The notes below the pieces were generated by a model. That model saw only the letters and a program-made list of their open reading frames with translations. It did no database searches and was not told the origin of the DNA. From the NCBI RefSeq assembly GCF_021249405.1, contig NZ_CP089595.1, positions 57,105 to 121,104 of the forward strand: a stretch of DNA of 64,000 bases. Direction: 5' to 3'. Below, piece after piece: positions 45,071 through 53,849 of the stretch (its first letter is position 1; every line of letters begins with the position of its first letter). A program made the position numbers and the translations under genes. This stretch comes from Halobacterium zhouii (GTDB lineage: Archaea; Halobacteriota; Halobacteria; Halobacteriales; Halobacteriaceae).

Positions 45071-45526
45071 CTAGAAGCAGTCAGGACATTCCCATACGTA
45101 CCCTCGACTCTTGCGCCGGTCGCTTTTTGGCAATTGAAGTGACTCACAGCGGCCGCAGGTCTTGAATTCGGATTCGGGAATTAGTTCTATGAGCTTCTCC
45201 TTCCAGATCCGAATTTCAGCCGTCTTGATGTTGTTTCGTTCGTTCTCTACCTTGGAACTGTTCCTGTTGAATTCCCACTCTCGATTTTCGTTACGGCGCC
45301 ATTCTGCCAATATTCGGAGAAGTTCGTCTTGTTCGTCCACGCCATCAAGATCCTCTTGGCAGTCCTCCACGACATCCCTCCGAATTTTCGGTTCTACCTT
45401 GTCCCAGACCGCCGGTGTGCTTCCATCTCCTTCGTGCCGCTCTTCCTGTCGTTTTTGCTCCTCTTCCAGCTCCTCGATTCTGGCATCAAGAGACTCTCGT
45501 ATCGGGGTGAGATCGGGGATGCTCAT
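45071..45526 (-). CDS. Coiled-coil protein with C-terminal zinc ribbon
   Basis: The 151-residue protein has an N-terminal coiled coil (residues 10-35, repeated E-E-L-E-E-E-Q-K-R-Q-E-E-R), a helical centre and a C-terminal zinc ribbon with C-G-R-C ... C-P-D-C-F. Such small ribbon proteins commonly bind nucleic acid or a larger complex. No family can be named. Lower GC and frequent AAA/GAA codons suggest that it was acquired with its downstream neighbour. The upstream region (45527-45657) has no visible operator. Confidence 0.55.
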   Translation of the reverse strand: MSIPDLTPIRESLDARIEELEEEQKRQEERHEGDGSTPAVWDKVEPKIRRDVVEDCQEDLDGVDEQDELLRILAEWRRNENREWEFNRNSSKVENERNNIKTAEIRIWKEKLIELIPESEFKTCGRCESLQLPKSDRRKSRGYVWECPDCF

Positions 45527-45657
45527 ACGAAGATACCACGCTGGAACGTCATAATATTCTGGTGCTGTACCGCTTCTGTCTGGTTTAAATAGGTGTTGCG
45601 GATCGCCTGATTCTATCGTGTTCAGCTCTCACGATCAGCGATCAGCCCGAATCGACA

Positions 45658-46632
45658 CTATTCTCTGGGAATCAGGTGTCGTTTGACTTCTCTAGAACAA
45701 TGATTGCAGAGTGCCGCTGGCATCGGGAGCGTATCTGGGGAAAATTCCCGGGTGTCGCCTGAACGGGCTTCATGACCACAGACGGTCGTCCCAGTTTCAT
45801 TCTGTACGAGGTGGTACTTCGCCTTCCCCGATTGGCGGAGCGAGAATGTAGATTCGTCTTCTGTGGGATAATCGTCGTCTACAATATCTTCGACCGTTGC
45901 CGAGGAGATCCAGTATCTGCTGAGATCCGTCCACCAGGTGTTCGAGCATCGAATTTGCTGGCGGAAGAGCTGCCGGTAATCAACCGTGAACCGTTGCGAA
46001 TCCTGCTGAATGAGGTCATCGGTGTGGAACTCAAGTGTCCGTGGGGATCGCTCTTCTCTGTTTGATTCAGGCTCTAACTCGATGGTCCACTCCGTTTTGA
46101 CGTACGCTCCACCGGTGTATTCGACAGTGTCTGCGCTTACAGACTTGGTACGGTCACGAAGCCAACGAACGGTCGGTGGACGGAGCTTCTCAGTAAGTTG
46201 CTTTGAGAAGATGTCGTGTAGCAGTTCATCCGTGACGAGTGCGTCTTGGAGGGCGGTTCCGAGCTCTCGAGGTGCCGTCTGGTTCGTATAGTTCTCTGCC
46301 TGTGCGATGAGTGTCTCTCGAGCTTCGGCAATCCCATCGACGGTCAACCAGAATCCGTACGGTTCGTGACCATCGGTGAGCACTTCGCCATCGGTGAGCC
46401 GAACCAGCATCGGCCGGATATGGTCAGGTGCCGGAAACAGATGTAACTGGTATTGGTCGGTGACCGGGACTACTGGATAGGGGAACTCCTCTCTAGAGGG
46501 TACTCCCCCCTCGTTACGGGGTATGGAGAAGCCTCCCAGGTCTGCTACCGGGACGTGCCTTGGCATACACTCCGGGATACGATTCCAGTACGTCCCATAT
46601 CGGTGGTCGCGAGGACCGCGATTAATTTGCAT
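45658..46632 (-). CDS. Hypothetical protein divergent from the defence cassette
   Basis: The 324-residue soluble protein has a zinc-ribbon-like end, T-V-C-G-H ... L-C-N-H-C-S-R-E. The centre is a mixed domain with W-L-T-V-D-G-I-A-E-A-R-E-T and V-E-Y-T-G-G-A-Y-V-K-T-E-W-T-I-E-L, and an N-terminal part with H-L-F-P-A-P-D-H-I-R-P-M-L-V-R-L. The name of the family is unknown to me. It shares a promoter region (46633-46775) with the DUF499/DUF1156 cassette in the opposite direction, so it could be an accessory or regulatory factor of that system. Confidence 0.6.
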   Translation of the reverse strand: MQINRGPRDHRYGTYWNRIPECMPRHVPVADLGGFSIPRNEGGVPSREEFPYPVVPVTDQYQLHLFPAPDHIRPMLVRLTDGEVLTDGHEPYGFWLTVDGIAEARETLIAQAENYTNQTAPRELGTALQDALVTDELLHDIFSKQLTEKLRPPTVRWLRDRTKSVSADTVEYTGGAYVKTEWTIELEPESNREERSPRTLEFHTDDLIQQDSQRFTVDYRQLFRQQIRCSNTWWTDLSRYWISSATVEDIVDDDYPTEDESTFSLRQSGKAKYHLVQNETGTTVCGHEARSGDTREFSPDTLPMPAALCNHCSREVKRHLIPRE

Positions 46633-46647
46633 TGTGAGTAGACCGAT

Positions 46648-46760
46648 TACCCCCAGTCACTTAGTATTCAGGGGGTAGTGGGGGGAGGGGATATAGAAGA
46701 ACTACCATACTACAAATCGGGAACTTAGACTAAGTAAAGGTTATAACATTCCCGCTAAGT
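46648..46760. promoter_or_regulatory. Divergent promoter of the defence cassette with G-runs and a small palindrome
   Basis: TACCCCC (46648-46654) pairs with GGGGGTA (46671-46677), and further G-runs follow to 46690. ACTTA-GAC-TAAGT (46723-46735) is a palindrome, and CTAAGT recurs at 46755-46760. TTATAA (46741-46746) is a TATA box 30 bases before the ATG at 46776, giving a leaderless message. Confidence 0.6.
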
Positions 46761-46775
46761 GATGTGACTATCCAG

Positions 46776-47003
46776 ATGACTCAGAAGACAATTGGACAGA
46801 ACACCGGTCAATCGGGCCGGGTGAATTTGTCGGGACCTGAACTCGACCAATTCGATGCGGAGGTTGGGGACGCCATCAAGGTCGATGTCGCCGAATCGAA
46901 GGGAATCGCCAAGGCGATTATCGAGAACAGCACGGAGAGTGAGTTCGTGATCGTGTCCAAACCAGCAGCTGATTCATCACCCACGGAGGAAATCGATGAG
47001 TAG
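46776..47003 (+). CDS. AbrB-like small protein heading the defence operon
   Basis: From ATG 46776 the protein has 75 residues; a GTG at 46764 would add four. The pattern Q-S-G-R-V-N-L-S-G-P-E-L-D-Q-F-D-A-E-V-G-D-A-I-K-V-D-V resembles the AbrB/MraZ swapped-hairpin strand arrangement, with a short acidic tail. It overlaps the ATPase gene by eight bases, so it is the first gene of the defence operon. A role as autoregulator acting on the palindromes at 46723-46760 is likely. No toxin gene accompanies it, unlike the AbrB protein at 8644. Confidence 0.6.
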   Translation: MTQKTIGQNTGQSGRVNLSGPELDQFDAEVGDAIKVDVAESKGIAKAIIENSTESEFVIVSKPAADSSPTEEIDE

Positions 47004-50000
47004 TGAGTATCCCTCTCTATTCGAGAGCTGTCAGCCACGAGACGACGTCTTAGACGGCTCGCTCCAGGAGGAACAGTTCGCTGCGAAACTCTCGACTGTC
47101 GTCCACAACCCTGAGAAGGCAGCACCAGTCTATCGAGACCCCGACTCGTTCTACGATATGACCTATCCCACGGAGGGTCTCCGCACGCTGCTCTCCAATC
47201 TCACGGGGCGTTTCTTGGCGACCACAAAGTACGACCCCGGCTCGTATACTTCGAGCATTCTCTGTCTCGACACACGGTTCGGTGGTGGGAAAACGCACGA
47301 CCTCATCGCCTCTTACCATCTTGCTGAGAACCCCGTAGATATTGACGACCTCTCACACTACCTGCTGGACGGCGACGAGGAGCTTGCGGCCGACTATCAA
47401 GATGCGGTGGCAGAGGGCCTCGATATTGCGACGGGGGTCTTCATCGGAACGAAGGCTGATAGCAAGGATGCCCGCCATGCCGACGACGATCCGGATGCTC
47501 CGAATACCCGGACGATGTGGGGTGAACTCGCGTACCAGCTCTATGGGCTCGATGGCTACGAGTACCTCAAGGACTACGACCAAGACCGGGACGCCCCCGG
47601 TGAGGGGACCCTCTCGAAACTCTTCGCTCAGCACGACCAGCCGGCCCTCATTCTGATCGACGAAATCGCCGACTACATGAACAAAGCCGCGGGCACGCCT
47701 GTCGGCGACAAGACGCTCGCCGATCAGACGCTTTCGTTCGTGATGGCGCTCCTCGAAGCGGCTGCCGAATCGGAGCACGTCACGGTCGTCTACTCTATCG
47801 CGGATACGGCCTTTGGTGAGCAGGCTGACCGGGTTCGTGATGGCGTCCGTGACCATATCGAGGAGGTCAATGAGATTGGCCGACGGCAGCACAAGACGGT
47901 CACGCCGACCGACGAAAACGAGATCGGACAAGTCCTTCAGCACCGACTCTTCTCGGAAGTTCCAGAAAACGCCGCGCACGAAGCCGCCGACTCATACTTC
48001 CAATTCTATGACCAGGAAGACCGGCAGTATCCACAGGAAGCCACCGACGCTGGCTACGTGGATGTCCTCGCTCGCGAATACCCCTTCCATCCCTCCTTAA
48101 TCGACGCTCTCACGGACAAGATCGATACGATACCTCGATTCCAGCGCACGCGTGATGCCCTCCGCTTACTTGCTCGAGCCGTCTACTACCTCTGGAATCA
48201 CCAGCCCGACAGTTACGACCGCCACTGGATTCGGATCTACGACCTCACAGTCGCTGATGACGATCCTGGCGGCGGGATTCAGACGATCCTTCGTGAGCGT
48301 CTATTCGACTTCGTCGATCTCGGTCCCGCAGTGACCGCCGACATCTACGACGACGATGGTACCGCGCACGCCCAGCTTGAGGACCGAAAATGGACCGAAA
48401 ACGGTCTCCCACCTCTCGGTACCCATCTGACGACGACAGTTCTCTGGCACAGCCTTGCATACGGAGAACAGGCTGCAGGCCTAACTCACGCCGATCTGAA
48501 CCTCGCTATCGGCCACCCCAATCTGAACTTCGACGACTACGATGCCGCCCTATCCGCACTCCGGGGCGACGATATGGACGTCGCTTGTTACTTCCTCTAC
48601 GAGGAAGAGCGCCTCCGATTCAAGCAAGAACCAAATCTGATCCGGATCATCGACCAGCGGATCGAGTCTACTCCCGAAGCGAGCGCTCATTCGCGTTTCC
48701 AGAACCGTCTCACCTCGAAGGAAATCGGCGATGGTGGCTTCCAGCCGGTGGAGTTCCCTGAATCGCCGGCGGACTTACCGGATACCCCGGATACGCCGAA
48801 GCTCGCGGTGATGCATCCGGATACCGCTGCTGTCGAAGACGGCGGCGATACGCCGCCGAACCGGGTAACTCAGCTCTACGAGCAGCAAGCCGCAAAACAC
48901 GAGGGAGAGACTGAGACGCGAATCTACAAGAACTACGCTCTGTTCCTCGCCCCTGACGCTGATCGAATGGATGCTGCAATCGACGAGGCTCGGCGTCTCG
49001 AGGCTATAGAGGCCCTGCTTGATAGCCCTGAACAGAAAGCCGACCTCTCCTCGGAACAAATCGAGGAGCTTCGAGAACGGAGCGACGAGGCACAGCTGAT
49101 GCTCGGAGAGCTCGTTCGGAACGTCTACCGACACCTCTACTACCCTGACCGGGACGGGCTCACCCACATCACCATCGGTGCGACCGAATCCAACGGCGGG
49201 ACGACACTGGTCGACGCTGTCCAGACAACGCTCGAGGATAAGATCGTGAAACGCGACGCCGGCGCTCGTGGGTCCGCTCACGTCCAACAGAAGCTCTGGC
49301 AGCAGACCCAGGACGCCATGTCCACCGAAGCGCTGGTCAACCAATACGCGAAGAAGCCGGGGCTGGACTACCTCTTCAGCACAAAACCGATTCGAGAGAC
49401 TGTCTCGTCCCTCGTTAGTGACCACGGGTACGCATATTGGGATGGCGAGTCTGGGACAGCGTACTGGGTCGGGACAACGGAGCCTGAAACGTGGCCGCAT
49501 CCGGAACCGTTCGCGAAATCCCCCGATGTCGAGACCTCGATTCGGGACAGCGATGTCCAAATCGGGAGTGACTTCGTCGTTTATCGAGATATCGACGCGC
49601 TCGTCGACGACCACCTCGACGAAATCGACCGGCCAGAACAGACGGTTGCTACCTGTGCCGAGTGTGGGGCGGAGGTTGAAAACCCAGAAGGCAGCGAACC
49701 CTACTACTGTGAGGAACACCAGTCCGATACGACCTGTAGCTCCTGCGGAAAAGAGGTCGCTAGCGAGCAGCTGCTGGACGCACGCGGACGCTGCGAGGAA
49801 TGCCAGCCAGACGAATCCTGGGAGGCGAGCAAGAAGATGATGTCCGCTTCGCGGGCGTTCTCAGAGGTTCGTCGCGATGCGGAATCGAAGGCCGGAACTG
49901 ACCGGACGCCGCTGCTTGAAGAGGTGACCATCCAGGTCGGTGGGGACGAACCTTTCCAAGCGGCCAAGTTCATCAGTCAGCGCCCCGGATTCAAAGCCCG

Positions 50001-50295
50001 CGAAGACTCGGTGACGGTTCGAATGCAGTACGAAACCCAGACTGACGACGGGACGTACAGCGCGGAATTCACGGGGTCACCGAGCCGATTCCGGGACGTG
50101 ATCGACCAGCCCGGCTCGTTCGGCGATGATAGAGAGACCATCCAGTTCCGCTTCCAGTTTGACGAGCCCGAACCGATTACTGACGAGGGTGACGACCTCC
50201 TCGCTGCCCTCGATAATGACCTCGATGCGGGCAACATCGACGTCCGGGTCGAAGGGCGTGGCCCGATTCAGGCGAGCTCGGAGGTGACGGTCTGA
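46996..50295 (+). CDS. DUF499 ATPase of a defence system
   Basis: The 1099-residue protein has an early P-loop T-R-F-G-G-G-K-T-H (93-101) and Walker B A-L-I-L-I-D-E-I-A-D-Y (217-227), the DUF499 signature. A helical middle follows, then a region with V-Y-R-H-L-Y-Y-P. The C-terminus has two zinc ribbons (C-A-E-C-G-A-E-V ... Y-Y-C, and C-S-S-C-G-K-E-V ... C-E-E-C) and ends in a strand-rich domain. DUF499 ATPases accompany DUF1156 methylases and helicases in prokaryotic defence islands. It probably couples ATP hydrolysis to recognition or assembly. The stop overlaps the next start by one base (TGATG). Confidence 0.85.
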   Translation: MSSEYPSLFESCQPRDDVLDGSLQEEQFAAKLSTVVHNPEKAAPVYRDPDSFYDMTYPTEGLRTLLSNLTGRFLATTKYDPGSYTSSILCLDTRFGGGKTHDLIASYHLAENPVDIDDLSHYLLDGDEELAADYQDAVAEGLDIATGVFIGTKADSKDARHADDDPDAPNTRTMWGELAYQLYGLDGYEYLKDYDQDRDAPGEGTLSKLFAQHDQPALILIDEIADYMNKAAGTPVGDKTLADQTLSFVMALLEAAAESEHVTVVYSIADTAFGEQADRVRDGVRDHIEEVNEIGRRQHKTVTPTDENEIGQVLQHRLFSEVPENAAHEAADSYFQFYDQEDRQYPQEATDAGYVDVLAREYPFHPSLIDALTDKIDTIPRFQRTRDALRLLARAVYYLWNHQPDSYDRHWIRIYDLTVADDDPGGGIQTILRERLFDFVDLGPAVTADIYDDDGTAHAQLEDRKWTENGLPPLGTHLTTTVLWHSLAYGEQAAGLTHADLNLAIGHPNLNFDDYDAALSALRGDDMDVACYFLYEEERLRFKQEPNLIRIIDQRIESTPEASAHSRFQNRLTSKEIGDGGFQPVEFPESPADLPDTPDTPKLAVMHPDTAAVEDGGDTPPNRVTQLYEQQAAKHEGETETRIYKNYALFLAPDADRMDAAIDEARRLEAIEALLDSPEQKADLSSEQIEELRERSDEAQLMLGELVRNVYRHLYYPDRDGLTHITIGATESNGGTTLVDAVQTTLEDKIVKRDAGARGSAHVQQKLWQQTQDAMSTEALVNQYAKKPGLDYLFSTKPIRETVSSLVSDHGYAYWDGESGTAYWVGTTEPETWPHPEPFAKSPDVETSIRDSDVQIGSDFVVYRDIDALVDDHLDEIDRPEQTVATCAECGAEVENPEGSEPYYCEEHQSDTTCSSCGKEVASEQLLDARGRCEECQPDESWEASKKMMSASRAFSEVRRDAESKAGTDRTPLLEEVTIQVGGDEPFQAAKFISQRPGFKAREDSVTVRMQYETQTDDGTYSAEFTGSPSRFRDVIDQPGSFGDDRETIQFRFQFDEPEPITDEGDDLLAALDNDLDAGNIDVRVEGRGPIQASSEVTV

Positions 50296-50936
50296 TGGCG
50301 AGTCGCGGTTCGGAATTTGAGACCTCACCCGCCGAGGGGACAGAGGAGGATCGGCTGGTTCGCTACGGGACGAGTATGTTCGGTGGCCGCCCGACGTTCA
50401 CACTCGTCCGACGAGAGACAGACGGCGGCGGAGAGTGGACGCTGCATGAACTACTCCCTCGTGAACAGGCTGAAGCCCGCCGTGATCGCCTGGAGCGGGA
50501 TGGTCGTTCGCTGAGTATCACACCAGTCGAGGATCTCGTCTCGGACATTGCTGGGGACGACCTCCTATCCAAGCTCGATGGTTGGACGTGGGATGAGTGG
50601 GCCGGCGCAAAGGTCGCACGGCTTGACCCGACCCGCGTCCGTGCGCTCCAGGACGTCGTCCGGGAGGCGATTGAAGGCACGCCAGGAGATTCATCAGAAG
50701 TTCTCACTGGCGGGGCTGGGTTCGTGTTCCTACCCGAAACGGCAGGCGTCCGGCTTGCTGTTGCCTTCCGTGGCGTGAAGCCGATCCAACGTATCGACCG
50801 GATGCGGTCGCTGGCTCGCGGCGTTGCACGGATGAGCGATGAGGAGTGTTACTACTGGTACGCAAAGTGTCGGTCTCCGTCGAGTCCGAACGGCGAAAAG
50901 GCCCTTCGAGTGTTGCTGACGGACCATATTGAGTGA
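50295..50936 (+). CDS. Small conserved component of the DUF499/DUF1156 cassette
   Basis: The 213-residue protein has an N-terminal strand unit (V-R-Y-G-T-S-M-F-G-G-R-P-T-F-T-L-V-R-R). A middle helical part carries R-L-D-P-T-R-V-R-A-L-Q-D-V-V-R-E-A-I. The C-terminal helix bundle has I-D-R-M-R-S-L-A-R-G-V-A-R-M-S-D-E-E-C-Y-Y-W-Y-A-K, reminiscent of DUF7680 proteins recorded beside DUF499 genes. No catalytic residues are apparent, so an adapter role is likely. Translation is coupled to the ATPase by a one-base overlap, and the methylase ATG lies seven bases after its stop. Confidence 0.65.
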   Translation: MASRGSEFETSPAEGTEEDRLVRYGTSMFGGRPTFTLVRRETDGGGEWTLHELLPREQAEARRDRLERDGRSLSITPVEDLVSDIAGDDLLSKLDGWTWDEWAGAKVARLDPTRVRALQDVVREAIEGTPGDSSEVLTGGAGFVFLPETAGVRLAVAFRGVKPIQRIDRMRSLARGVARMSDEECYYWYAKCRSPSSPNGEKALRVLLTDHIE

Positions 50937-50943
50937 TTTAACG

Positions 50944-53832
50944 ATGAGCCAAAATCCCGAAAGCCAGGACAGTGATTCGGAGCTGAAGCGTGTCGCAATT
51001 GAGGGGAACCTCCCCCTGAAGGCGGTTGGCATCGAGAATCTGAAAGAGGCTAACCCCTACTTTATGCCGCCTCATCGGTATCTTCACCCGTGGTTTGCAC
51101 GTCGTCCAACTCCAGCTTCTAGACTGGCTATCCTTGCGTCCATACTTCCTCCAGAGGTGGACGCCAACACGCTGCTGGATTGGATGCAGATCAAGCCTCG
51201 TGACGAAATCGACGTCGATATTGAGGAATACGTGGCAGGAAAGAAGCGTACTGAAGATGATCGGGATGGAAACTTAGAGGACCACTACGGATATCCTCGC
51301 CCGTACACTCGGACACCGACTACAGATGAGAAAGCGGAGATGCACGAGTTGCTTCGGGAGCATTGGGACGGAGAGCTACCTACTGTCTTAGACCCGACTG
51401 CCGGTGGGGGCGTTATTCCGTTTGAATCTCTGCGCTATGGCCTACCGACAGCAGCGAACGAACTCAATCCCGTCCCGACTGTGATGCTTAAGGTTCTTCT
51501 TGAGTATGCGCCGAGTGTTGGTTCTCTCCAGAGCGAACTCAATCGGTGGGGTGACCGAATTGATGAACTCGCTGAGGAGGAGCTTGAACCTTATTTCCCG
51601 AGTGATGGTGAACGGCAGACACCTTCCCACTATGCGTGTACTTACGCAGTTGATTGTCCGGAATGTGGCTGTGATATCCCGATAACGAAGAAGTGGTGGC
51701 TTCAGAAGCAATCCTCATCGAAAGGTGTCGCAGCACGCCCTTCTGTGTCTAATGATGGTACCGAGATTGAGTACGAGGTTGTTAGACTCCCCGATGACGT
51801 TGAAAAGTCTGAATACAACCCCCAAGATGGGCCTCATACTCGGAGTGGAGCCGAATGTCTCAGCTGCGGTATCGTAATGGAATCCGACACCATTCAAGAC
51901 CGGATCCGTAATTACGAGTTCGAGTATGAAATCTACGGCGTGAAATATGAGAAATCGAGTGGGGGGACTGCCTGGAGAGCGCCTATTCCGGAAGATAATG
52001 AGGCCCAATCAAAAGCGGCAGATCGAATTGAAGCTGATTTTGAGCTTAGCTCGCTTCTGGATGTACCGCGCTATATTGGTGACGAAGACCGTGCAGGACC
52101 ATATGGCGTCACTAAGTGGCGGGATGCATTCACACCAAGACAGCTGGTAACTCAATATGAGTATCTCCAAGCTTACAAGCAGTGCCAAGCTGAGATCTTT
52201 GAACAGTACAGTAAGCAAAAAGCAGAGGGAATACTGGCTGTATTAGCGTTAGTGGCCGGAAAGACCGTAGATAGAAATGTTCGTTTTGCGCCATTGGACA
52301 TCAGTAATGGCCTCCTCGGAAATTCCCTCGGTGGTAAACACTTCACACTCCAGTGGTCGTTTGTCGAAAACAACCCTTCGGCAGGGAATCAGAGCTATCA
52401 GGATACTGTTGATCGAGTTAGGGACTCTTACGAAGAAATCGCCGATTATCTCCGTGATGAAGATGCGGAAAACGTCCACGTCTCACAAAGAGATGCTGCC
52501 GATCTATCGTTTGAGTCAGATTCCATCCAAGCCATCGTAATTGACCCCCCTTACTACGATAGCATCATCTATTCTGAGATGTCCGATATGAGCTATGTTT
52601 GGCTCAAAGAATATCTCCAAGATATCTATCCAGACATCTTCTCTGACGACCTTACTGACAAAAGCCAAGAGGCGGTTGCTAATGTGGCCGAATACGAGGA
52701 AATTGCTTCGGATTCCAAATCTAAGTCCGAATTAGCTGCCGAGGACTACGAGAACAAGATGGCGGAGATTTTCCAAGAACTCTACCGTGTTCTCGAGCCC
52801 GGCGGTGTGATGACTGTCATGTTCACCCATAAAGAATCCAGTGCATGGGATACCCTCACAAAGTCGCTGATTCGATCTGGGTTCACCATCACATCAACCC
52901 ACCCAATCACCAGCGAGATGCCCCAGCGGACCGACACCCGTGGTGGAGGTTCAGCTGACAGTACTCTGCTGCTCACAGGGAGAAAACCGCACGATAGTAA
53001 GACGGAATCTGAAGCGGTACCAACCCTGTGGAGCGATGTTCGTGCTGAGACCCGTGAAGTAGCGAAAGAGGCAGCGAGAGACCTGCTTGATGCTGGCCTC
53101 TCTCTGACGAAAACAGACGTCATCATTTCGGCGTTCGGGCCGACACTGCAAGTTTACGCAGGTGCCTATCCTGTCGTCGACGACCAAGATAATGAGATTC
53201 CTCCACGGCGAGCTCTAGAAGAAGCACGCGAGGCCGTAACGCGAGTCCTCGTCGAGGAATATCTTGAAGGCGAGCGACTAGACGACTTGGATGACATTAC
53301 AGAGTGGTATATCCTCTCCTGGCTGGTTCACGAATCCGACACCTTCCATTACGATGACGGCCATCAGCTGGGGCTCGGTATTGGTGTCGACATTGACGAT
53401 ATTAAGCGCTCTACGAAAATTTGGGGGAAGAAACGTGGGGATATTCAGCTGAAAACTCATGAGGACCGCGTCCAAGATATCACTCTGCCACCCGAAGAAA
53501 GATCTAACCGGACGCCCGTCGATCCTGAAGCGCTGTCCTACACGATCGCCCTCGATGCGGTTCACGCCGCTATGCACGTCTACGAGAAACAGGGCGAGGA
53601 CGTCGCGATCGATTGGCTCAAAGAACGCAACTTCGACACAGACGCGGGCTTCAAGGCAACACTGAAAGCTCTCCTGCAAGTTCTTCCCCAGAGGAGTTCG
53701 GAATGGGAGGCCGCTCGTGACCTCGCCTTAGGTCGGACCCACGACGCACTTGGTCTCGAATTCACCCCCACTGATTTCACTGACGTCTCAGAAGACAGGG
53801 CCGAACAGACCGAACTCGGTGACCATGCCTAA
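50944..53832 (+). CDS. DUF1156 adenine-specific DNA methyltransferase
   Basis: From ATG 50944 the protein has 962 residues; a TTG at 50929 is less likely. The DUF1156 head carries G-I-E-N-L-K-E-A-N-P-Y-F and H-P-W-F-A-R-R-P-T-P. The AdoMet motif V-L-D-P-T-A-G-G-G-V-I-P-F is near 150, and the catalytic I-D-P-P-Y-Y-D is near 534. A zinc ribbon (C-P-E-C-G-C-D-I ... C-L-S-C-G) interrupts the fold. It methylates adenine (N6) to mark self DNA. Codon use is noticeably richer in A and T than in the flanking ATPase and helicase genes, so this subunit may have been exchanged separately. Confidence 0.88.
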   Translation: MSQNPESQDSDSELKRVAIEGNLPLKAVGIENLKEANPYFMPPHRYLHPWFARRPTPASRLAILASILPPEVDANTLLDWMQIKPRDEIDVDIEEYVAGKKRTEDDRDGNLEDHYGYPRPYTRTPTTDEKAEMHELLREHWDGELPTVLDPTAGGGVIPFESLRYGLPTAANELNPVPTVMLKVLLEYAPSVGSLQSELNRWGDRIDELAEEELEPYFPSDGERQTPSHYACTYAVDCPECGCDIPITKKWWLQKQSSSKGVAARPSVSNDGTEIEYEVVRLPDDVEKSEYNPQDGPHTRSGAECLSCGIVMESDTIQDRIRNYEFEYEIYGVKYEKSSGGTAWRAPIPEDNEAQSKAADRIEADFELSSLLDVPRYIGDEDRAGPYGVTKWRDAFTPRQLVTQYEYLQAYKQCQAEIFEQYSKQKAEGILAVLALVAGKTVDRNVRFAPLDISNGLLGNSLGGKHFTLQWSFVENNPSAGNQSYQDTVDRVRDSYEEIADYLRDEDAENVHVSQRDAADLSFESDSIQAIVIDPPYYDSIIYSEMSDMSYVWLKEYLQDIYPDIFSDDLTDKSQEAVANVAEYEEIASDSKSKSELAAEDYENKMAEIFQELYRVLEPGGVMTVMFTHKESSAWDTLTKSLIRSGFTITSTHPITSEMPQRTDTRGGGSADSTLLLTGRKPHDSKTESEAVPTLWSDVRAETREVAKEAARDLLDAGLSLTKTDVIISAFGPTLQVYAGAYPVVDDQDNEIPPRRALEEAREAVTRVLVEEYLEGERLDDLDDITEWYILSWLVHESDTFHYDDGHQLGLGIGVDIDDIKRSTKIWGKKRGDIQLKTHEDRVQDITLPPEERSNRTPVDPEALSYTIALDAVHAAMHVYEKQGEDVAIDWLKERNFDTDAGFKATLKALLQVLPQRSSEWEAARDLALGRTHDALGLEFTPTDFTDVSEDRAEQTELGDHA

Positions 53833-53849
53833 CTCGAAACTCCTCTAGT

